Part shown: piece after piece, positions 1 through 7,897 of the stretch | How positions within the stretch are numbered: the first letter of the stretch is position 1 | Layout of the letters: each line of letters begins with the position of its first letter | Source: an uncultured Eubacteriales bacterium | GTDB taxonomy: Bacteria > Bacillota > Clostridia > Christensenellales > Borkfalkiaceae | Reading direction: 5' to 3' | Assembly (NCBI GenBank): GCA_902797515.1 | Contig: CADBSX010000191.1 | Span: 1 to 7,897 of the forward strand | Length of the DNA stretch: 7,897 nucleotides | Notes under the pieces: generated by a model | What the model was told of the DNA's origin: nothing | What the model saw: only the letters and a program-made list of their open reading frames with translations | Databases searched by the model: none | Made by a program: the position numbers and the translations under genes

Positions 1-132
1 GTAAACGAGTTTCGTTATTTTTGGTCTGTTTTTATAATCGACGGAAACTTCGGATATTGCCTGCTTTAAAAACGAGCCTTCCGAATATACTTTGAATAAA
101 ATTCTGTACGCGTCGTAAAAAACGTTGATCAT
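1..132 (-). CDS. rsmB: Probable 16S rRNA (cytosine-5) methyltransferase RsmB, N-terminal fragment (runs off left edge)
   Basis: Only the first 44 codons are visible. They open with an ATG whose last two bases and the following A form the fmt stop (ATGA overlap), so translation is probably coupled to fmt. The reading frame stays open to the window edge. The peptide begins MINVFYDAYRILFKVYSEGS and ends in KNRPKITKLVY. This fits the NusB-like RNA-binding domain at the N-terminus of RsmB/Sun proteins, where an early helix (a 'R-x-x-A-x-x-x-L' type pattern) is followed by a charged segment and a 'LVYG' motif. RsmB uses S-adenosylmethionine to methylate a cytosine in helix 31 of 16S rRNA. Its catalytic domain would lie beyond the window and cannot be checked. 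The position directly after fmt is the usual one for rsmB in Firmicutes and many other bacteria, and it carries much of the weight of this call. A free-standing NusB-like protein is the main alternative. Confidence 0.66.
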   Translation of the reverse strand, partial: MINVFYDAYRILFKVYSEGSFLKQAISEVSVDYKNRPKITKLVY

Positions 133-1061
133 TTTAAACCGAAAACGTCTCCTTTCGCAACTTTTCTTCCGACGATAAAAGCGGCGACGGACATCCTCTT
201 GCCGCCCTCTTCCTGAATTTCGAGGATTTCGACCGCGCCTTTTCCGCAGGAAATCACGAGCCTTTTATCGCATACCGTAACTTCGCCCGCGCGTCCTTCC
301 GTAAAACCTTCAAACGGTCTCGCCCCGTACATTTTTACGGTTTTTCCGTTGAGATAAGTAAAGGCGACAGGCTGCGGATCGAGTCCGTTTATAAAGTTGG
401 AAACGCTTTCGGAATTTTTTGAAAAATCAATGATACAATCTTGCTTTTTTATAGTTTTTACGTATGATGAAAATTTATCGTCCTGCTTTTCTTTTGTCGC
501 AGTACCCTTCTCTATCGAGTCGAGAACGCCGCATACGTTTTCAGCCGCTATATCCGAAAGCCTCGCGGCGAGTTCGCCGTACGTTTCGTTCGGCATAATC
601 TCGGTTTCCACGCGTTTTATTACGTCGCCCGTATCGAGTCCGACGTCGGTCTGCATAAAAGTGATTCCGGTTTTCTTTTCACCGTTAATTACGGCGTATT
701 GGATAGGAGCGGCTCCTCTGTATCGGGGCAAAAGCGACGCGTGGATATTTATTATTCCGAACTTGCAGATATCGATTATTTCCTGCGTCAGTATCTGTCC
801 GTAAGCGCAAGTTATCATAATATCGGCGCCGAGCGTTTTAAGGATTTCCGCGCCGCCGTCTCTCAATTTTTCAAACTGATATACCGGTATTCCGTATTCG
901 CTCGCTGCGACTTTTACGGGCGGAGGCGTTAAAATCGCCTTTCTTCCGACTGCTTTATCGGGCTGCGTAACTACGGCAATGATTTTATGTCTTTCGGAAT
1001 TTATTATTTTTTTTAAGGGATTTACTGCAAATTCAGGTGTTCCCATAAATATTGCTTTCAC
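129..1061 (-). CDS. fmt: Methionyl-tRNA formyltransferase
   Basis: A 310-residue cytosolic enzyme that transfers a formyl group from 10-formyltetrahydrofolate to the amino group of Met-tRNA(fMet), making the initiator tRNA. The length matches the family (about 315). The N-terminal Rossmann-like domain opens with FMGTPEF (residues 5-11) and has the proline-rich loop LTPPPVK (44-50). The catalytic region has N105 and H107 in NIHASLLPRYRG (105-116) and D143 in DVGLDTGD (139-146), equivalent to the Asn/His/Asp set of E. coli Fmt. The C-terminal OB-like tRNA-binding domain ends with GRKVAKGDVF. The start codon is GTG, fixed by the alignment of KAIFMGTPEF with family N-termini. It overlaps the def stop as GTGA, and a GAGG about 10 bases upstream can serve as the ribosome binding site. 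The gene is paired with def, whose product removes the formyl group later. No key residue is missing. Confidence 0.97.
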   Translation of the reverse strand: MKAIFMGTPEFAVNPLKKIINSERHKIIAVVTQPDKAVGRKAILTPPPVKVAASEYGIPVYQFEKLRDGGAEILKTLGADIMITCAYGQILTQEIIDICKFGIINIHASLLPRYRGAAPIQYAVINGEKKTGITFMQTDVGLDTGDVIKRVETEIMPNETYGELAARLSDIAAENVCGVLDSIEKGTATKEKQDDKFSSYVKTIKKQDCIIDFSKNSESVSNFINGLDPQPVAFTYLNGKTVKMYGARPFEGFTEGRAGEVTVCDKRLVISCGKGAVEILEIQEEGGKRMSVAAFIVGRKVAKGDVFGLK

Positions 1062-1522
1062 TTCTTTTCGACCTCGTCTCTGATATTGTCCGCTTTATCG
1101 ATATATAAAATTCCGTCGAGGTGATCGTACTCGTGCATTATCGCTTTGGCGAAAAAGTCTTTCGCAACCGTCTTGAATTTTTTGCCGTATCTGTCGTATG
1201 CCTCTACCGTGACTTTTCTCGGCCTTTTGACGTCGCCCCACTTCCCTTTTACGGAAAGACAGCCCTCCGCGCCGTATTGCGAGCCGGAAGTGCCGAGGAT
1301 TACGGGATTTATAAATTCGTAATATCCGTCTTCAACGTCAACGATGAATACTCTTATGTTTTTGCCTATTTGCGGCGCGGCGAGTCCCGCGCCTTTCGCG
1401 GCGGTAAGAGTTTCCTTCATATCGTCCAGAAGATTAGATAAGTTAAGGTCAATTTTTTCGACCTTTACGCTTTTTTTCCTTAAAATTTCATTGCCCTCTT
1501 GTAAAATCGGAAGAACAGCCAT
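1058..1522 (-). CDS. def: Peptide deformylase
   Basis: A 154-residue metalloenzyme that removes the N-formyl group from nascent proteins at the ribosome exit. All three signature motifs are present and canonical: GAGLAAPQIG (residues 44-53), EGCLS (86-90, with metal ligand C88) and HEYDH (130-134, two His ligands and the catalytic Glu131). The metal is normally Fe2+, sometimes Zn2+ or Ni2+; the sequence does not decide this. The N-terminus MAVLPILQEGNEILR has the usual deformylase start. The C-terminus is short and stops soon after HEYDHLDGILYIDK, as in typical bacterial type 1 enzymes. The ATG start is preceded by AAGGAG, which overlaps the priA stop codon (TAAGGAG). Only 9 bases separate priA and def. 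The stop overlaps the GTG start of fmt, its functional partner, so the two are very likely co-translated. Confidence 0.98.
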   Translation of the reverse strand: MAVLPILQEGNEILRKKSVKVEKIDLNLSNLLDDMKETLTAAKGAGLAAPQIGKNIRVFIVDVEDGYYEFINPVILGTSGSQYGAEGCLSVKGKWGDVKRPRKVTVEAYDRYGKKFKTVAKDFFAKAIMHEYDHLDGILYIDKADNIRDEVEKK

Positions 1523-1531
1523 ATTATCTCC

Positions 1532-3730
1532 TTAAAACAGATTGCTCGGATTTTCTTCTACGTATATCAATACGTCTTTGTTTTTTTCTGAAAGCGCGGC
1601 GCTATAAACTGCGTTTTTAAGTTCGCGGTAATCGCCGTGAAGCCGCATAAGCACCTGATAACGGAATTTCCCGTTAAGTCTTTTTACCGGACTTTTCATT
1701 TTATTGAAAAACAAAAACTTTTCTCTGTTTTTATCGAACAGTTCCTTTTCCTTCATATAAACTTCTTTCAACGCGCTCAAAGCCTTTTCGTCGTCTTTGC
1801 TTTCTATCATTATGCGAAGGATAAGCGCGTAAGGGGGAAATCCCGTAAACTTTCTCACCGCTTTTTCTCTCTCGAAAAAGCCTTTGAAATCGTAAGAAAC
1901 GGAAAATTTTATCGTTGGATTGTCGGGATTATACGTCTGCAACACGACTATTCCCTTTTTATCCGCTCTGCCGCACCTTCCCGCGACCTGAGTTATAAGT
2001 TGATAGGTTCTTTCGTTAGACCGATAATCCGAAAAATACAGGCTCATATCGGCGTCGAGAATGCCTACGAGCGTCACCGAAGGAAAATCGTGACCTTTGG
2101 CTACCATCTGCGTTCCGACGAGAATATCCGCTTTTTTATCGGAAAATTCCTTCAAAATTTTGAAATGCCCCTCTTTCGTGGAAGTCGTATCGTTATCCAT
2201 CCGAAGTATTCTCGCGGTCGGGAAAAGTTTTTTTATCTCATCGACTATCTTTTGAGTTCCCGCGCCGTCGTAACTTAAATTTACCGATCCGCACTCGGGA
2301 CACGCTTTTATCATTTTATAAGTCGCGCCGCAATAATGGCATTTCAAGACGTTGCCGTCTTTATGATAATTCAAAGAAATATCGCAGTTTTCGCATTTCG
2401 CGACGTAACCGCATTCTCTGCAAATCACCTGTCTGGAATATCCGCGCCTGTTAAAGAAAATGATCGCCTGATTTCCGTTTTTAAGCACTTCGGCTATGTT
2501 TTCCCTTAAATCCGCCGAGAAAATGCCGTTATTTCCCCTTTTTATCTCTTTCCGCATATCCACGATATCGAATTCGGGAAGATGTTTGCCGTTGATGCGG
2601 TTTTTCATTTCGGCGAGATAGTATTCGCCTGACAAGGCGCGGTCGAAAGTATCTATCGACGGCGTCGCGCTGCCGAGTATGATTTTACATTTTGAAAGTT
2701 CCGCTCTCTTCTTTGCTATATCTATCGTCTTGTATCTCGGACTCGATTCCGCGTCGTAACTTCCGTCGTGTTCTTCGTCGATAATAATCAGCCCGAGATC
2801 CGAAAGCGGCGCGAATATCGCGCTCCTCGCCCCGATCGCTATTTTCGCCTCGCCCGTTTTAAGCCTTATCCACTCGTCGTATTTTTCTCCGACCGAAAGC
2901 CCGCTATGCAGTATCGAAACGCTGTCGCCGAATCTTGCGCGGAGTTGTTTCAGCATCTGCGGCGTGAGTGCTATTTCGGGAACGAGCATTATAGCCGTTT
3001 TCCTTTTTTTTAAAACGTCGTTTATAATTCTTAAATATACTTCGGTTTTTCCGCTACCCGTCACGCCGAATAAAAGACTGACGGTTTTGTCGGTGTTTTC
3101 TATCCCCTTTATCGCAGAAATTTGCTCGTCCGACAAAGAAACGGTCTTTGAGAAAGAAAGCATTTCCCTGTACGGAACTCTTCCCGCCTTTTCGCGGACA
3201 ACTTCGATAAAGCCTCTTTCTTCTAATTTTTTAAGCGTCTGATATCCGAATTTCTCGCCGATAACGCTCGTTAATACTTTCTTTTCGTCCTTTAAATATC
3301 CTATAAGATTTGCCTGCGCGGTAGAACCTTTTCTTAACGACGCGACCATCTCGAAAGGAGATATTCCGTCTTTCAAGACGGCGTAAGAAACGACTTTGTC
3401 CTTTACCCTTCCGCCGCGAAGTTCCGCCGGTATAAATAGCCTTAACGCCGCCGCGAAAGGAACGTGATACTCGTCTTTTATATATTTCGCGATACTTAAA
3501 GTTTCTTCGGATAAAACGGGAAATTCGTCTAAAACTCTGATGATCCCCTTTATTTTTTCGGGCGAAAGCGAAGATTCGGATTTTACGCGTATAACAAAGC
3601 CTTCCGTTTTCATTTTTCCGAACGGAACTTCAACTCTGTCGCCGAGCCTGACCTCGCCGTTTTTGAAATTGTAATCGAATACTCTGTCGACTTCGCTGTG
3701 CGCTATATCGACGATAACTTCGGCAATCAA
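1532..3730 (-). CDS. priA: Primosomal protein N' (replication restart helicase PriA)
   Basis: A 3'-to-5' superfamily 2 DNA helicase that recognises stalled replication forks and reloads the replisome. Numbering is from the chosen TTG at 3730 (732 residues, a normal length). An N-terminal DNA-binding domain opens with AEVIVD and has the RVEVPFG motif typical of PriA. The helicase core has Walker A GVTGSGKT (222-229), DEEHD (318-322), GSATPS (353-358) and motif VI QVAGRCGR (581-588). Eight cysteines in four CxxC pairs (about 437, 440, 446, 449, 464, 467, 477, 480) form the family's two zinc sites. The C-terminal domain has the SPVKRLNGKFRYQ signature. A second in-frame TTG lies two codons upstream (3736), but it abuts the GGAG, whereas the TTG at 3730 has a 6-base spacing, so 3730 is preferred. 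Oddity: motif VI has Cys where most PriA proteins have Ala. The gene lies downstream of rpoZ past a stem-loop, and def follows after 9 bases. Confidence 0.97.
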   Translation of the reverse strand: MIAEVIVDIAHSEVDRVFDYNFKNGEVRLGDRVEVPFGKMKTEGFVIRVKSESSLSPEKIKGIIRVLDEFPVLSEETLSIAKYIKDEYHVPFAAALRLFIPAELRGGRVKDKVVSYAVLKDGISPFEMVASLRKGSTAQANLIGYLKDEKKVLTSVIGEKFGYQTLKKLEERGFIEVVREKAGRVPYREMLSFSKTVSLSDEQISAIKGIENTDKTVSLLFGVTGSGKTEVYLRIINDVLKKRKTAIMLVPEIALTPQMLKQLRARFGDSVSILHSGLSVGEKYDEWIRLKTGEAKIAIGARSAIFAPLSDLGLIIIDEEHDGSYDAESSPRYKTIDIAKKRAELSKCKIILGSATPSIDTFDRALSGEYYLAEMKNRINGKHLPEFDIVDMRKEIKRGNNGIFSADLRENIAEVLKNGNQAIIFFNRRGYSRQVICRECGYVAKCENCDISLNYHKDGNVLKCHYCGATYKMIKACPECGSVNLSYDGAGTQKIVDEIKKLFPTARILRMDNDTTSTKEGHFKILKEFSDKKADILVGTQMVAKGHDFPSVTLVGILDADMSLYFSDYRSNERTYQLITQVAGRCGRADKKGIVVLQTYNPDNPTIKFSVSYDFKGFFEREKAVRKFTGFPPYALILRIMIESKDDEKALSALKEVYMKEKELFDKNREKFLFFNKMKSPVKRLNGKFRYQVLMRLHGDYRELKNAVYSAALSEKNKDVLIYVEENPSNLF

Positions 3731-3736
3731 AATCAA

Positions 3737-3740
3737 CTCC
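3737..3740 (-). promoter_or_regulatory. Ribosome binding site that fixes the priA start
   Basis: On the minus strand GGAG is followed by TTGATTTTG. Two in-frame TTG codons compete: one directly touching the GGAG (3734-3736), the other after a 6-base spacer (3728-3730). A ribosome binding site needs several bases of spacing, so the second TTG is the likely initiator. This shortens the longest reading frame by two residues. The spacing is seen directly; the choice is inference. Confidence 0.7.
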
Positions 3741-3751
3741 GAAAATCAAAT

Positions 3752-3795
3752 ATAATAAATGGCACAAATCCCGAAAGAGTGCGCCATTTTATTAT
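3752..3795 (-). other. Intercistronic stem-loop between rpoZ and priA (possible attenuator, weak terminator or mRNA-processing hairpin)
   Basis: The arm at 3780-3795 (starting at the last base of the rpoZ stop codon) and the arm at 3752-3766 can pair over about 15 base pairs, with one bulged A and one G-U wobble. The GC core is TGGCGCA with TGTGCCA. The 13-base loop could close further through CTC and GGG. The sequence after the stem is AT-rich (TTTGATTTTC) but has no long uninterrupted U tract, so it is not a textbook intrinsic terminator. Because it sits right after rpoZ and about 20 bases before the priA start, it could lower read-through into priA or protect the 3' end of a processed rpoZ message. 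The pairing is seen in the sequence; the role is inference. Confidence 0.55.
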
Positions 3796-3998
3796 CAATA
3801 TTTGGAAATCGTTACTTTTCCCTCGTAAATTTCTTCCGCTGCCTCTGTCAGAGGTTTTTTCTTGCTCGGAAGGTCGGTATAGCCCTGATTCTGGGCGTGG
3901 TCTATTATCTGTCTTGCTCTCTTGGACGCTATGACGCACAAAGCGTATTTCGAGCCCATCTTTTCAGCCAAATCGTCAATAGGCGGATTGTTTATCAT
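3795..3998 (-). CDS. rpoZ: DNA-directed RNA polymerase subunit omega
   Basis: A 67-residue protein, the same size as Bacillus omega. Omega wraps around the C-terminal tail of the beta' subunit and helps RNA polymerase assemble and stay stable. The family pattern is clear: [16 protein letters not shown] (residues 5-20) matches the P-x-I-D-x-L and K-Y-x-L elements, KRARQI (26-31) is the conserved omega signature, and [15 protein letters not shown] (48-62) is the usual C-terminal segment. The ATG start has a GGAG eight bases upstream. An earlier ATG (4001-4003) reads only two codons before a stop, so it is not the start. The gene follows yicC by 19 bases and is followed by a stem-loop starting at its stop codon. 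gmk, often next to rpoZ, is not present on either side. Confidence 0.95.
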   Translation of the reverse strand: MINNPPIDDLAEKMGSKYALCVIASKRARQIIDHAQNQGYTDLPSKKKPLTEAAEEIYEGKVTISKY

Positions 3999-4017
3999 TG
4001 CATTATCTCCTTTAAAT

Positions 4018-4893
4018 TTATTCTATGTTCTGCACTTGTTCGCGCATTTTTTCTATTTCGTTTTTCATTGAAAGCCCGAAACCGGTAATCGCGATATCGT
4101 TCGCCTTCGAGCAAATGGTGTTCGTCTCGCGATTGAATTCCTGCATCAGAAAATCGAGTTTTTTCCCGACGTCCTCCGTGCTTTCGCATATCTCGCGGCA
4201 TTGAGCGATATGGCTTTTCAGCCTCGTTATTTCCTCGTCGATATTCGTTTTATCGGCGAAAATCGTAACTTCCTGCAAAAGCCTCGCCTCGTCGTATTTC
4301 ACTCCGGAAAGCGTTTCTTCCACTTTCGCTTTGAGTTTGCTTTTATATTCCGCGGCGAGTTCGGGCGCGCGTTTTTCGACTTTAAAAAGCAAATTTTCGA
4401 CGTTTGCGCACCTCTTCAAAACGTCCTCTTTGAGTTTAAGCCCCTCTATGCTCCGCATTTTGTTGAGATTATCCAGAGCGCGATTCAAAGTATCTTCGAG
4501 TATTTCCGACAAGACTTCGGCGTCCGGATCAGAAAACTCCTCCGTTAAAACGTCCGGAAGGCGCATAAGCGAAACGGCGGTAAGATCGTTTTCCACTCCG
4601 TACTTTTCCGAAACTTTTTTCCCTATTTCGGCGTATTGAGCCGCAACCCCGTCGTCAAGAAAGATCTTTTTGCCCGAATCGGAAGTGTCGGAATATGAAA
4701 CGAAAAGTTCCGCTCTTCCTCTTTTGATCTTCGCCTGAACGGTTTTTCTTATCGCGTCGTCAAACGCGACGAAACATCTCGGATATTTAGGGATAACGTC
4801 CAAAAAACGGTTGTTTACGGTCTTTATCTCTACGGTAAGTTCCTTCCCGTTTTCTTTATATTCGGCTTTGCCGTATCCCGTCATGCTCTGCAT
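4018..4893 (-). CDS. yicC: YicC-family endoribonuclease
   Basis: Numbering is from the ATG at 4893 (291 residues, normal for the family). E. coli YicC is an endoribonuclease linked to decay of the small RNA RyhB; B. subtilis YloC is the homologue. The N-terminus MQSMTGYG is the family signature, followed by VNNRFLDV (26-33; the usual form is NHRFLD) and IKRGR (56-60). The C-terminal domain (formerly DUF1732) has [17 protein letters not shown] (243-259) and ends REQVQNIE, the classic YicC terminus. The central part is helical and charged. A TTG three codons upstream (4900-4902) is in frame, but only 3 bases separate it from the GGAG, and family proteins start at M-x-SMTG, so the ATG is preferred. 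It is the first gene after a promoter overlapping the ligA stop, and rpoZ follows after 19 bases. The cellular target here is unknown. Confidence 0.93.
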   Translation of the reverse strand: MQSMTGYGKAEYKENGKELTVEIKTVNNRFLDVIPKYPRCFVAFDDAIRKTVQAKIKRGRAELFVSYSDTSDSGKKIFLDDGVAAQYAEIGKKVSEKYGVENDLTAVSLMRLPDVLTEEFSDPDAEVLSEILEDTLNRALDNLNKMRSIEGLKLKEDVLKRCANVENLLFKVEKRAPELAAEYKSKLKAKVEETLSGVKYDEARLLQEVTIFADKTNIDEEITRLKSHIAQCREICESTEDVGKKLDFLMQEFNRETNTICSKANDIAITGFGLSMKNEIEKMREQVQNIE

Positions 4894-4903
4894 TTTTGCC
4901 AAA

Positions 4904-4910
4904 CTCTCCC
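4904..4910 (-). promoter_or_regulatory. Ribosome binding site of yicC
   Basis: On the minus strand GGGAGAG lies upstream of two candidate starts. The GGAG core (4906-4909) is 3 bases from the TTG at 4902, too close, and 12 bases from the ATG at 4893, slightly long. The final GAG of the element is 10 bases from the ATG. Neither spacing is ideal. The ATG is favoured because it gives the M-x-SMTG[FY]G N-terminus shared by YicC proteins. Confidence 0.6.
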
Positions 4911-4923
4911 TTTTACTTGCTAT

Positions 4924-7897
<2,974 letters not shown>

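Noticed and set aside
397..804. 135-codon open frame on the plus strand, antisense to fmt
   Set aside because: It mirrors the conserved catalytic region of fmt, and its Ser/Phe-rich peptide is typical of a shadow frame. No separate promoter or start signal is seen.
1637..2278. 213-codon open frame on the plus strand, antisense to priA
   Set aside because: It lies wholly inside priA, whose motifs are intact. Its peptide is rich in Phe, His and Arg with no domain I recognise, and I see no convincing ribosome binding site. It is a by-product of priA codon choice.
3733..3939. Minus-strand 68-codon frame overlapping rpoZ and the rpoZ-priA gap
   Set aside because: It is out of frame with rpoZ, has a low-complexity Arg/Ser-rich peptide, and its end falls in the priA ribosome binding site region.
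3759..4088. Plus-strand frame of 109 codons spanning the whole of rpoZ in antisense
   Set aside because: Omega on the minus strand explains the conservation. The plus-strand peptide resembles no family and starts inside the hairpin arm.
3995..4201. Minus-strand 68-codon frame inside the end of yicC, running to just before rpoZ
   Set aside because: It is a shifted frame of the conserved YicC C-terminus. Its last ATG (4001-4003) reads two codons and stops, so it is not a leader of interest.

Overview
The window carries one co-directional block of bacterial housekeeping genes. All are on the minus strand, so they are transcribed from high to low coordinates. In transcription order they are: the 3' part of a PcrA/UvrD helicase gene (runs off the right edge), ligA (NAD+-dependent DNA ligase), yicC (YicC-family endoribonuclease), rpoZ (RNA polymerase omega), priA (primosomal helicase), def (peptide deformylase), fmt (methionyl-tRNA formyltransferase), and the first 44 codons of a gene that looks like rsmB (16S rRNA m5C methyltransferase; runs off the left edge). 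I see no rRNA, tRNA, CRISPR array, insertion sequence, phage gene or long repeat. No intergenic stretch exceeds about 70 bases.

The content points to a Firmicutes (Bacillota) genome, probably a clostridial lineage. Evidence is the PcrA-type helicase directly upstream of ligA, the yicC-rpoZ-priA-def-fmt-rsmB order, strong GGAG-type ribosome binding sites, and TTG/GTG starts. By eye the DNA is slightly AT-rich but CpG-rich in its codons (many TCG, GCG, ACG, GAC-G junctions). This is an inference and I cannot name a species.

Layout: the right part (about 4949-7897) is a DNA replication and repair pair, pcrA-ligA, joined by an ATGA stop/start overlap. A good sigma70-type promoter (TTGATA, 17-base spacer, TAAAAT with an upstream TG) overlaps the ligA stop codon and appears to start a second unit, yicC-rpoZ-priA-def-fmt-rsmB. 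Between rpoZ and priA lies a conspicuous stem-loop that begins at the rpoZ stop codon; it may tune how much transcription continues into priA. From priA onward the genes are packed: 9 bases between priA and def, a GTGA overlap for def/fmt, and an ATGA overlap for fmt/rsmB.

Functionally, Fmt and Def add and remove the N-formyl group of initiator methionine. RpoZ supports RNA polymerase assembly, YicC acts in RNA turnover, RsmB modifies 16S rRNA, and PriA, PcrA and LigA serve replication restart, unwinding and nick sealing. Compared with the Bacillus subtilis order as I know it (yloC-remA-gmk-rpoZ-coaBC-priA-def-fmt-rsmB), three genes are absent here: remA, gmk and coaBC. That compaction, the hairpin and a few active-site variants are the most notable points. 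I found no convincing undescribed system, and this looks like an ordinary core-genome region.
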